The notes: generated by a model not told the origin, from the letters alone. A stretch of 10,308 bases of DNA from an uncultured Rhodospirillaceae bacterium (GCA_913048145.1 CAJWVP010000074.1:1-10308); one strand, 5' to 3'. Positions 1-6,257 are shown, numbered from the stretch's first letter. Translations and numbers: made by a program.

Positions 1-181
1 GGGCTTCCTCAGCAGCAGTTTGCTCAGCCGGGGCTTCCTCAGCCGGGGCTTCCTCAGCAGCGGTTTCCTCAGCCGGGGCTTCCTCAGCAGCAGTTTGCTC
101 AGCCGGGGCTTCCTCAGCCGGGGCTTCCTCCGCCGGGGCTTCCTCAGCAGCAGTTTCCTCAGCCGGGGCTTCCTCCGCCTG
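1..181 (-). repeat. 15-bp tandem repeat coding for the S16 pentapeptide tail
   Basis: Twelve successive 15-bp units, read on the minus strand, each encode a pentapeptide: QAEEA, PAEET, AAEEA, PAEEA, PAEEA, PAEQT, AAEEA, PAEET, AAEEA, PAEEA, PAEQT, AAEEA. Codons are nearly identical between units (GCT GAG GAA GCC CCG is the commonest phrasing), so the array looks expanded by recent slippage or unequal recombination rather than by selection on protein alone. Higher-order blocks also recur, for instance the PAEEA-PAEQT-AAEEA triplet appears twice. The array continues past the left edge, so its copy number is unknown. The long leucine/glycine open frame on the opposite strand is only its antisense. 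Confidence 0.95.
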
Positions 182-535
182 CGCCGCTTCCTCGACTGCC
201 GCCTTCTCCTCTTGCTCCTTAATGCGCTCGAGGGTCTTGGCACGAGGCTTGTCCTTCTTGGTCTGAACCGGGATGACCGGCTTCTCAACCATGCCAAGGC
301 CGCTAAGGTACTGGGCGACGCGGTTGGTCGGAAGCGCACCGACACCCAACCAGTGCTTGGCCCGCTCCTCGTTGATGACGAAGCGTTCCGGGTGGTCTTT
401 CGGCACCATCGGGTTATATGATCCGATACGCTCGATAAACCGACCGTCGCGGGGCTTGCGGGAATCCGCGACCACCACTCGGTAGAAGGGGCGTTTCTTG
501 GCGCCGCCCCGGGAAAGTCTGATCTTCAAGGCCAT
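1..535 (-). CDS. rpsP: 30S ribosomal protein S16, 3' end outside the window
   Basis: S16 is a small-subunit ribosomal protein that binds 16S rRNA early in 30S assembly. Translation from the ATG at 535 gives MALKIRLSRGGAKKRPFYR, the family N-terminus, then VVADSR, GRFIERIGSYNP and ALPTNRVAQYLS, so the S16 fold occupies about residues 1-85. A basic linker follows (KKDKPRAKTLERIKEQEEK, about 93-111), then an acidic Ala/Glu/Pro tail built of pentapeptides from residue 119 to the window edge (178 codons visible, no stop). Ordinary S16 is about 80-90 residues; extended acidic tails are known in alphaproteobacteria, but the full length here cannot be seen. The start is supported by AAAGGA at 546-551, ten bases upstream. 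It lies 70 bp downstream of ffh on the same strand, with no terminator between, so the two are probably cotranscribed; in many alphaproteobacteria rimM and trmD follow. Confidence 0.97.
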   Translation of the reverse strand, partial: MALKIRLSRGGAKKRPFYRVVVADSRKPRDGRFIERIGSYNPMVPKDHPERFVINEERAKHWLGVGALPTNRVAQYLSGLGMVEKPVIPVQTKKDKPRAKTLERIKEQEEKAAVEEAAQAEEAPAEETAAEEAPAEEAPAEEAPAEQTAAEEAPAEETAAEEAPAEEAPAEQTAAEEA

Positions 536-605
536 TTTGCTGTGATCCTTTCGGTTGTTAGTATCTCTGTATTTTTTGAAATTAAAGGGTTAAATAAAAT
601 GTCAC

Positions 606-1979
606 TCAGCCAAAGCGTGGCCCGCCGGGGATAGGCGGCATCATGCCGCCACCCATGGCGCCCATGAGGCCACGTTTTCCCATCTTCCCGGCCTTCTTCA
701 TCATAGAAGAAATCTGCTTATGCTGTTTCAGCAGCTTGTTCACCTCTTGCACCGAGGTGCCGGAACCCGCAGCAACACGCTTGCGCCGCGACGCCTTGAT
801 TATCTTCGGGTTGCGCCGCTCTTGCACGGTCATGGAGAGGATGATTGCCTCTTGGCGGGCCAGCAGTTTGTCGTCAATGTCGGCGTCCGCCATCTGGCTT
901 TTAACCTTCTGGGCGCCGGGCATCATGCTCAAGAGGCCCTCGAGACTGCCCATTTTCTTGATCTGCGCAAGCTGCTCGGCCATATCCTCCAGGGTAAATT
1001 GACCCTTTAGCATTTTCTTGGCCATGCGCTCGGCGTCTTCTTCCTCGACGACCTGTTGGGCCTTTTCCACAAGACCGACGATGTCGCCCATGCCAAGGAT
1101 GGAACCAGCTAGGCGCTCGGCATTGAAGGCCTCCAGCGCATCCATGGTCTCGCCCGTGCCCATTAGTTTCACCGGGCAGCCAGTCTCGGTCCGCATGGAC
1201 AGCGCCGCGCCGCCCCGCGCGTCACCATCGACGCGGGTCAGGGCGATGCCGGTAATGCCGACCTTGTCATTGAACTCACGTGCCAGGTTGACGCTGTCTT
1301 GGCCGGTCATGGCATCGGCGACCAAAAGCGTCTCCAACGGTTCGGCGGCATCGCGAACCTGTGCGACCTCAGTCATCAATTCCGTGTCAATGTGCAATCG
1401 GCCCGCCGTATCCAAGATGACCACGTCGTAGGCCTCAAGCCGCGCCATCTGCATGGCGCGCTTGGCGATGGCCACGGGCTGTTCACCCAGAACGGACGGT
1501 AGGCAGGTGACGCCCGTTTGCTGACCCAGGGTCGCCAGCTGCTGTTGTGCCGCCGGCCTGTAGATGTCCAGCGAAGCCATCAGGACCTTCTTTTTTTCGC
1601 GGCTCGTGAGCCGCAGCGCCAGCTTCGCTGATGTCGTCGTCTTACCGGAACCCTGCAGGCCGACCATGAGTATGGCCACCGGCGGCGTCCCAGTAAGATT
1701 GATATCTTGTTCGCCTTCGCCAAGCGTATTGACCAGTTCATCGTGGACGATCTTGACCACCATCTGGCCCGGCGTGACGCTTTTGAGGACATCCGCGCCA
1801 ACAGCGCGCTCGCGCACGTTGGCGATAAAGTCCTTGGCCACCGGAAGCGCAACGTCCGCGTCCAAGAGCGCGACGCGCACCTCGCGTAGAGCCGCGTCGA
1901 CATCAGCCTCCTTCAGCGCGCCCCGCTTGGTGAGTTCGTCGAATATGCCGCTCAGCTTTTCTGTCAGGCTCTCAAACAT
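606..1979 (-). CDS. ffh: Signal recognition particle protein Ffh (SRP54 GTPase)
   Basis: Ffh binds SRP RNA and signal sequences of nascent membrane and secretory proteins in the cytoplasm, and docks with FtsY at the membrane. The 457-residue product has the usual length. The N domain (about 1-90) is followed by the G domain with P-loop GLQGSGKTT (107-115), DIYRPAA (138-144), DTAGR (190-194) and TRVDGDARGG (248-257). The methionine-rich M domain (about 320-440) holds the SRP RNA-binding segment SRRKRVAAGSG (397-407). The tail is Met/Gly/Pro-rich. The start was set at MFESLTEKLSG because the family begins there and GGAAGAG lies just upstream; an in-frame extension of 16 residues to 2027 does not look like the family. 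TRVD in place of the common TKLD is usual in alphaproteobacteria. It is the first gene of the unit leading to rpsP. Confidence 0.98.
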   Translation of the reverse strand: MFESLTEKLSGIFDELTKRGALKEADVDAALREVRVALLDADVALPVAKDFIANVRERAVGADVLKSVTPGQMVVKIVHDELVNTLGEGEQDINLTGTPPVAILMVGLQGSGKTTTSAKLALRLTSREKKKVLMASLDIYRPAAQQQLATLGQQTGVTCLPSVLGEQPVAIAKRAMQMARLEAYDVVILDTAGRLHIDTELMTEVAQVRDAAEPLETLLVADAMTGQDSVNLAREFNDKVGITGIALTRVDGDARGGAALSMRTETGCPVKLMGTGETMDALEAFNAERLAGSILGMGDIVGLVEKAQQVVEEEDAERMAKKMLKGQFTLEDMAEQLAQIKKMGSLEGLLSMMPGAQKVKSQMADADIDDKLLARQEAIILSMTVQERRNPKIIKASRRKRVAAGSGTSVQEVNKLLKQHKQISSMMKKAGKMGKRGLMGAMGGGMMPPIPGGPRFG

Positions 1980-2033
1980 AGCTCTTCCGTCATTTCTCTC
2001 GGCAACACCAAGCCTTGGCCTCAACACAAAACG

Positions 2034-2062
2034 CGCCAGTGCGCGAAACTCGCGGACTGGCG
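2034..2062 (-). terminator. Stem-loop followed by a short T run in the ffh leader
   Basis: The arms 2034-2040 (CGCCAGT) and 2056-2062 (ACTGGCG) pair over 7 bp. Inside them, after one G-G mismatch, 2042-2046 pairs with 2050-2054 over 5 bp around a 3-base loop. Read in the direction of ffh transcription, the stem is followed at once by CGTTTTGTG. A GC-rich hairpin plus a T run resembles an intrinsic terminator or attenuator, but the T run is only four bases. It lies between the predicted promoter and the ffh start, so it would act on the ffh leader RNA. The structure is seen directly; the attenuation role is inferred. Confidence 0.45.
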
Positions 2063-2125
2063 GCGCCCCCCGAAAATCTCCGGGTCGAGGGCGTAGGGTC
2101 AGTAACTGCCCTTGAAAACGGGGCG

Positions 2126-2154
2126 AACGTATGAGCGCGGGGCGGCAAAGTCAA
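2126..2154 (-). promoter_or_regulatory. Probable sigma-70 type promoter for ffh-rpsP
   Basis: On the minus strand TTGACT (2149-2154) is separated by exactly 17 bp from TACGTT (2126-2131). The -35 matches five of six consensus bases and is preceded by G; the -10 keeps the key T, A and final T. Transcription would begin near 2119 and give a leader of about 140 bases before the ffh ATG. No equally good match was found closer to the gene. Confidence 0.55.
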
Positions 2155-2237
2155 CCCCGGCAGCAGGCCAAGATCGCACCATTCCCCGCAATCCTTGAAT
2201 TTTAATCTCCCTGACAATCAACTTAAATTTTTCAAAT

Positions 2238-2249
2238 TGCTCTTTAAAA
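2238..2249 (+). promoter_or_regulatory. boxA-like sequence
   Basis: TGCTCTTTAAAA differs in one base from the boxA antitermination element TGCTCTTTAACA found in rRNA leaders. It sits in the AT-rich tract upstream of the ferredoxin-like gene, and no rRNA gene follows within the window. It may be chance in an AT-rich stretch, and no boxB-type hairpin was seen beside it. Confidence 0.2.
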
Positions 2250-2315
2250 TAGTGCGCATAAATTTGAACTCGTTCTTGCTCCGACCAGAGTTCTACCCTT
2301 CACCTCAACACTTGA

Positions 2316-2333
2316 CGCCGAACTAGTTCGGCG
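2316..2333. repeat. 18-bp perfect palindrome, possible operator
   Basis: CGCCGAACTAGTTCGGCG is perfectly self-complementary with no spacer, which is typical of a binding site for a dimeric regulator and poor as an RNA hairpin because there is no loop. It overlaps the end of TTGACG (2312-2317), and a weak TATTCG follows at 2337-2342, leaving a 19-bp spacer that contains most of the dyad. That layout recalls MerR-type promoters, but the -10 is poor and no regulator gene lies in the window. It lies 73 bp upstream of the ATG at 2407. Confidence 0.45.
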
Positions 2334-2370
2334 ACGTATTCGATACCACTCTGACCATTAGTGCGAATGC

Positions 2371-2399
2371 TTGACGGTCCTCCGGTCGGCGGGAACAAT
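2371..2399 (+). promoter_or_regulatory. Probable promoter giving a near-leaderless transcript
   Basis: TTGACG (2371-2376, five of six consensus bases) and AACAAT (2394-2399, four of six) are 17 bp apart. The expected transcription start is at about 2406, directly beside the ATG at 2407. No Shine-Dalgarno sequence stands before that ATG, which fits a leaderless message. This reading also argues against a TTG start at 2371, since that codon would lie in the -35 element. Confidence 0.45.
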
Positions 2400-2406
2400 T
2401 CCGTTC

Positions 2407-3114
2407 ATGCTCTTGAGTGACCTGCAACAAGCTATTTGGGGTAGCGGCCTTATTATCCGGGGCGGCTTTCATGCGACCGCGGATGACGGCATTCCTATCG
2501 ATGATGGCCCTGTATGCACTGTGGTCTTGGTCGGCAATGTAGGCGAAGCTTTGTGGCGCGCATTCTCCCGCAGTCCTGAATACAGCGCTGGCGAGGCACA
2601 ATCCGACCCCCTGGACGCGTGGACCACGCGAATACTGACCGCGGCGGCGGATAACTTGGGCGTCCGCGTAGTATTCCCCTTTCAGGGCCCGCCCTATTAC
2701 CCCTTCCAGCGATGGGCGCAAAGGGCGGACACGGTGTTTCCATCACCGATCGGCCCGCTCGTCCACCCCAAGTTCGGCCTTTGGCACGCCTACCGCGGCG
2801 CGCTCCTGGCCGCAGAGCGGATTGAACTGCCGCACCGCGAGGCCAGCGCGTCACCGTGCGATACCTGCGCTGATCAATCCTGCCTCTCAACCTGTCCAGT
2901 CTCGGCGTTCAGCGCACAGGGATATGCTGTTCCCCAATGCGTATCGCATCTAAAGACCGCCGAGGGTGGACCCTGCGTGGACTTAGGATGCGCCGCCCGC
3001 AGAGCCTGTCCTGTCGGCAGGGACTACCAGTACGTCCCGGATCAGGCGACCTTCCACCAGCTTCATTTTATGCGCAACAATGGACAGCTCAACGACCCAG
3101 AAGCCGGACACTGA
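2407..3114 (+). CDS. Uncharacterised protein with two [4Fe-4S] ferredoxin-type motifs
   Basis: The 235-residue product has a cysteine-poor N-terminal part of about 145 residues, beginning near SGLIIRGGFHA (13-23), and a C-terminal double-cluster domain. The first set is C151-x2-C154-x4-C159-x3-C163-P and the second is C178-x11-C190-x4-C195-x5-C201-P, eight cysteines that could hold two [4Fe-4S] clusters. The spacing and the CVSHLKT segment recall the ferredoxin-like part of epoxyqueuosine reductase QueG and of reductive dehalogenases, but no cobalamin-binding part is recognised. There is no signal peptide or membrane segment, so it is probably cytoplasmic. An electron-transfer or reductase role is inferred; the substrate is unknown. 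The ATG at 2407 is preferred over an in-frame TTG at 2371 because of the promoter placement. It lies 70 bp before dapF on the same strand. Confidence 0.8.
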   Translation: MLLSDLQQAIWGSGLIIRGGFHATADDGIPIDDGPVCTVVLVGNVGEALWRAFSRSPEYSAGEAQSDPLDAWTTRILTAAADNLGVRVVFPFQGPPYYPFQRWAQRADTVFPSPIGPLVHPKFGLWHAYRGALLAAERIELPHREASASPCDTCADQSCLSTCPVSAFSAQGYAVPQCVSHLKTAEGGPCVDLGCAARRACPVGRDYQYVPDQATFHQLHFMRNNGQLNDPEAGH

Positions 3115-3121
3115 TAAAACT

Positions 3122-3180
3122 GCTAGATACGCTGGACCGCAAAAGCCATGGACAAGTCCCCATCAACGGACGTATCTAGC
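3122..3180 (+). promoter_or_regulatory. Inverted repeat in the dapF leader, possible cis-acting RNA structure
   Basis: GCTAGATACG (3122-3131) and CGTATCTAGC (3171-3180) are perfect 10-bp inverse complements separated by 39 bases. The loop holds a further small self-complementary segment, GGAC followed by AA and GTCC. The right arm ends four bases before the dapF ATG at 3185, and no good Shine-Dalgarno sequence is seen there, so folding could mask the start region. No T run follows, so it is not a normal intrinsic terminator. It does not resemble the lysine riboswitch, which is much larger. Pairing is seen directly; regulation is inferred. Confidence 0.45.
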
Positions 3181-3184
3181 GCCT

Positions 3185-4027
3185 ATGGACAGAGTAGCTT
3201 TCACCAAAATGCACGGCCTAGGCAACGATTTCGTTGTCCTGGATAACCGCGACGGCAGCCTAGCCTTCGGAGAAGTGGAAGCGCGCGCCATCGGCAATCG
3301 CCGAACGGGCGTCGGCTTCGATCAGTTGTTGATCCTAGAGCCACCGCAACATCCGGACGCCCATGTTTTCATGCGCATTCGCAATCCCGACGGCTCCGAG
3401 GCGGAGGCCTGCGGCAACGGCACCCGCTGCGTCGCCGTGCGGGCCATGGATGAATTGGGCACCAACCGGCTGAACGTGGAAACAGTGGCCGGCATTCTGG
3501 AGACCACACGCTGTGCGGACGGCATGGTGACGGTGGATATGGGCCCGGCCAATCTGAATTGGCGCGATATTCCCTTGGCCGAAGCCCACGATACCCTTCA
3601 TCTAGATATAGCCAACGGCCCGCTGGTGGACCCTGTGGCCGTCAACATGGGCAATCCGCACATGGTGTTCTTCGTTGACGACGCAGAGACCATTGACCTG
3701 AGCGCCCTGGGGCGAGAGCTGGAACACCATCCGCTTTATCCAGAGCGCACCAACGTTGAAGTAGTCTCCGTGCTGGGCCCCGACAAGGTCCGCATGCGGG
3801 TCTGGGAGCGCAGCGCCGGCATCACCCAGGCTTGTGGATCCGGTGCCTGTGCCGTCGGCGTGGCGGCCAGTCGGCGGGGCCTGACAGGCCGAAAGGTTGA
3901 AGTGATCCTGGATGGCGGTCCCTTGGTCATCGAATGGCGCGACGACGGCCGGGTCCTGATGACCGGGCCGACGGCCATAAGCTTCGAGGGCCGCCTCGAT
4001 CCCAGCCTTTTGAAAGGCGACAGCTGA
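3185..4027 (+). CDS. dapF: Diaminopimelate epimerase
   Basis: DapF converts LL-diaminopimelate to the meso form, the late step before lysine and the source of the peptidoglycan cross-linking residue; it is cytoplasmic and needs no cofactor. The 280-residue product has normal family length. It begins FTKMHGLGNDFVVLD (6-20) and carries both halves of the active site: ACGNGTRC with C76 and ACGSGACA with C217, the two catalytic cysteines acting as base and acid. Other family marks are GVGFDQL (42-48), NMGNPHMV (154-161), ERTNVE (187-192) and RVWERSAG (205-212). The ATG at 3185 was chosen because the family begins at this point; the frame stays open 35 codons further upstream, but those residues show no conservation. 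It begins the tight dapF-mtaB-ftsY block common in alphaproteobacteria and has an unusual inverted repeat just before its start. Confidence 0.98.
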   Translation: MDRVAFTKMHGLGNDFVVLDNRDGSLAFGEVEARAIGNRRTGVGFDQLLILEPPQHPDAHVFMRIRNPDGSEAEACGNGTRCVAVRAMDELGTNRLNVETVAGILETTRCADGMVTVDMGPANLNWRDIPLAEAHDTLHLDIANGPLVDPVAVNMGNPHMVFFVDDAETIDLSALGRELEHHPLYPERTNVEVVSVLGPDKVRMRVWERSAGITQACGSGACAVGVAASRRGLTGRKVEVILDGGPLVIEWRDDGRVLMTGPTAISFEGRLDPSLLKGDS

Positions 4028-4030
4028 GCC

Positions 4031-5275
4031 ATGGCCGCGCCCCAGGTCATCTCTCTTGGCTGCCGGCTCAATGCTTTCGAGGCGGAGCTCATACGCGAAC
4101 AGGGCGCGGGGCTGGAGAACACGGTCATTATCAATTCGTGCGCGGTCACTGCAGAAGCCGAGCGCCAGACCCGGCAGACCATCCGACGGACGCGGCGCGA
4201 CAACCCGGACGCGCGTCTGATCGTGACGGGCTGTGCGGCGCAACTCGACCCGGAGAGCTTCGGCGCCATGCCGGAAGTGGACAAGGTGCTGGGCAACCGC
4301 GAGAAGCTGGACACAACCGCTTTTCTGAAAGACAACAAAACCCAATCCATTGTCGTCACGGACATCATGCAGGCAACGGAAACGGCGGCGCATCTGATCC
4401 ATGGCTTCGACGGACGCGCTCGCGCGTTCGTCGAAATACAGCAGGGCTGCGATCACCGGTGCACCTTCTGCATCATTCCCTTCGCTCGCGGACCGAACCG
4501 CAGCGTCGGACTTGGTCGCATCGTCGAACAGGTCCGCACCCTGGCCGATCGAGGGTTCCGCGAGGTAGTGCTGACGGGGGTCGACATCTGCTCCTTCGGC
4601 GCGGGTTTGCCCGGCAAGCCCAAGCTTGGGGATCTTGTAAGGCGTCTGTTGGCAGCGGTACCGGCTTTACCGCGGCTGCGCCTGAGTTCCCTTGATCCCG
4701 CAGCTATCGATGACAGCCTGTTTGATGTGCTGGCTTCGGAACCTCGATTGATGCCGCATCTACATCTTTCGGTCCAGGCGCTTGACGACGTCATTCTCAA
4801 ACGCATGAAACGCCGCCATCTTTATGCAGACGTGGAAAGGGCCGTGGCCCGTGCCCGCGCGGCCCGACCGGATGTGGTTTTCGGCGCCGATCTGATTGCC
4901 GGATTCCCGACAGAAACAGACGCGCAGTTCGAAAACACCTTGAGTGGCGTTGCCGCCTTGGGCATCACGCACCTTCACGTCTTTCCCTATTCGGAACGGC
5001 CTGGCACGCCGGCAGCAAGGATGCCGACAGTGCCCGTCGCCGAACGCAAATCCCGCGCCCAGCACCTGCGCGATGCGGGCGCGCGGGCATTGGCACGCTT
5101 CATGGCGGACCAGGTGGGCGATACAGCGGCAGTCCTCATCGAGCGTGATGGCCAAGGCCTGAGCGAACATTACGCGCCCGTCCATATCGCCACCGATACG
5201 GTTCCCGGCGAGATCGTGCCCGTCGCCCTGACCGGCACCACCGGCAGCCATCTGGTGGGAACACCCTTTTCATGA
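4031..5275 (+). CDS. mtaB: tRNA (t6A37) methylthiotransferase MtaB
   Basis: MtaB adds a methylthio group to N6-threonylcarbamoyladenosine at position 37 of ANN-decoding tRNAs, using radical SAM chemistry and two [4Fe-4S] clusters. The 414-residue product has the methylthiotransferase N-domain with cluster ligands C11 (SLGCRLN), C37 (INSCAV) and C68 (VTGCAAQ). The radical SAM domain follows with C140-x3-C144-x2-C147 (GCDHRCTFC), LTGVDI (181-186) and ADLIAGFPTET (286-296). A TRAM-like RNA-binding domain lies at about 362-412. CRLNAFEAE and the overall layout favour MtaB over MiaB or RimO. The segment SVQALDD (247-253) stands where relatives usually have a glycine-containing SxQSG or SxQAG. It begins 3 bases after dapF and overlaps ftsY by 4 bases, so translation is probably coupled. 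Confidence 0.93.
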   Translation: MAAPQVISLGCRLNAFEAELIREQGAGLENTVIINSCAVTAEAERQTRQTIRRTRRDNPDARLIVTGCAAQLDPESFGAMPEVDKVLGNREKLDTTAFLKDNKTQSIVVTDIMQATETAAHLIHGFDGRARAFVEIQQGCDHRCTFCIIPFARGPNRSVGLGRIVEQVRTLADRGFREVVLTGVDICSFGAGLPGKPKLGDLVRRLLAAVPALPRLRLSSLDPAAIDDSLFDVLASEPRLMPHLHLSVQALDDVILKRMKRRHLYADVERAVARARAARPDVVFGADLIAGFPTETDAQFENTLSGVAALGITHLHVFPYSERPGTPAARMPTVPVAERKSRAQHLRDAGARALARFMADQVGDTAAVLIERDGQGLSEHYAPVHIATDTVPGEIVPVALTGTTGSHLVGTPFS

Positions 5276-6204
5276 GCGATAACGGTGGCAGCTGGCTAAG
5301 TCGCCTGAGATCCGGCCTCAGCCAATCATCAGAGAAGATTACCGGCGGCATTACCGGTCTGTTCACCAAGCGCAAACTGGATCAGGCGGCGCTAGAAGAT
5401 TTAGAAGAAATCCTAATCGCCGGCGACCTGGGTGTCGGGCCGGCTATGAAACTGACCCAGTTCCTTGCCAACCAGCGCTTCGATCAGGAAATCACGCCGG
5501 AAGAGGTCCGCGCCATCCTGGCCGACGAGGTTGCCAGAATTCTGGAACCGGTGGCCGCGCCCTTGGAGATCGACGCCCATCACAAACCTTTTGTTATCTT
5601 GGTATGTGGCGTCAACGGCTCGGGCAAGACGACGACCATCGGCAAGTTGGCGAACCAGTTCCGAAGCCAGGGCAAATCAGTCATCGTAGCCGCCGGCGAC
5701 ACGTTCCGCGCCGCCGCCGTAGAACAGCTTCAGGTCTGGGGCGAGCGGTCCGGCGCGCAGGTGATCACGGGTAACCCTGGTGCAGACCCGGCGGGTTTAG
5801 CCTTCGGCGCTCTGGAGCATGCAAAATTGGAGGGCACTGACATCCTAATGATCGACACGGCCGGCCGAATGCAAAACCGCAGGGATCTAATGGCCGAACT
5901 GGAAAAGATCGTTCGTGTCGTCAAGAAGTTGGACAACACAGCGCCACACACCACGCTGCTGGTCATGGACGCCACCATCGGCCAGAACGCCCACAGCCAG
6001 GTGGAAACCTTCAAGGACATCATCAACGTGTCCGGGCTAGTGCTGACCAAGTTGGATGGGTCTGCTAAGGGCGGCGTCGTAGTCGCACTCGCTGAAAAGT
6101 TTGGTCTGCCGGTACACGCCGTTGGCGTTGGTGAAGGGATCGACGATCTCCGCCCCTTCGAGGCCCGGGCCTTCGCGTGGTCGCTTATGGGCCTGGACGC
6201 CTAG
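5272..6204 (+). CDS. ftsY: Signal recognition particle receptor FtsY
   Basis: FtsY is the membrane-associated SRP receptor GTPase; it pairs with Ffh so that ribosomes with nascent membrane proteins reach the Sec translocon. The 310-residue product is compact, with a short amphipathic start (WLSRLRSGLSQSSEKITGGI, about 8-27) in place of the long acidic A domain of E. coli. The N domain reaches to about residue 100. The G domain has GVNGSGKTT (113-121), DTFRAAA (143-149), DTAGR (195-199) and TKLDGSAKGG (259-268). The C-terminus GVGEGIDDLRPF (285-296) is typical of FtsY and separates it from Ffh, as does the absence of an M domain. Start and mtaB stop share ATGA, so it is likely translated by coupling. 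It ends the plus-strand unit. Confidence 0.98.
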   Translation: MSDNGGSWLSRLRSGLSQSSEKITGGITGLFTKRKLDQAALEDLEEILIAGDLGVGPAMKLTQFLANQRFDQEITPEEVRAILADEVARILEPVAAPLEIDAHHKPFVILVCGVNGSGKTTTIGKLANQFRSQGKSVIVAAGDTFRAAAVEQLQVWGERSGAQVITGNPGADPAGLAFGALEHAKLEGTDILMIDTAGRMQNRRDLMAELEKIVRVVKKLDNTAPHTTLLVMDATIGQNAHSQVETFKDIINVSGLVLTKLDGSAKGGVVVALAEKFGLPVHAVGVGEGIDDLRPFEARAFAWSLMGLDA

Positions 6205-6209
6205 ATTAA

Positions 6210-6252
6210 ATCACGTTTAAACGGAAGCAGCATCATTCCGTGTCGGTGTGAT
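6210..6252. terminator. Weak hairpin between convergent ftsY and nitronate monooxygenase genes
   Basis: The 53-bp gap between the two converging genes can fold: ACGGAA (6221-6226) pairs with TTCCGT (6236-6241) around a 9-base loop, and outside it ATCAC (6210-6214) pairs with GTGAT (6248-6252). There is no T run on either side, so it is a poor intrinsic terminator by sequence. Placement between converging genes is the main argument for it. Confidence 0.3.
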
Positions 6253-6257
6253 CTGCC

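Larger units (their letters stand above)
1980..2406. other. Divergent intergenic region between ffh and the ferredoxin-like gene
   Basis: These 427 bp hold no convincing gene; the open frames crossing it have no recognisable protein character. Reading left to right it contains the ffh leader with a hairpin (2034-2062), a minus-strand promoter (2126-2154), an AT-rich tract at about 2196-2275 that contrasts with the GC-rich surroundings, a boxA-like sequence, an 18-bp palindrome (2316-2333) and a plus-strand promoter at 2371-2399. I looked for a small SRP RNA gene next to ffh and did not find its conserved GGAA-loop core. Confidence 0.75.

Noticed and set aside
20..421. Plus-strand open frame rich in Leu/Ser/Arg/Gly repeats
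   Set aside because: It is the exact antisense of the rpsP tail repeat; the minus strand encodes a clear S16 protein.
2083..2190. Possible small SRP RNA (ffs) beside ffh, suggested by AGCAGGCCAAG
   Set aside because: The conserved GGAA-loop core of SRP RNA is missing on both strands and the flanks do not form the long hairpin.
1990..2217. Minus-strand 75-codon open frame upstream of ffh
   Set aside because: It crosses the predicted ffh promoter and hairpin, overlaps the ffh start and has no protein-like character.
3080..3184. N-terminal extension of DapF by 35 residues
   Set aside because: The family begins at the ATG at 3185; the extension overlaps the preceding gene and reads through the inverted repeat.
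3602..4456. Long minus-strand open frame opposite dapF and mtaB
   Set aside because: Both plus-strand genes have full catalytic motifs; the antisense frame has no recognisable domain.
6217..6222. Short self-complementary TTTAAA-type sequence after ftsY as an att site or origin
   Set aside because: It is too short, with no integrase, repeated copy or DnaA boxes nearby.
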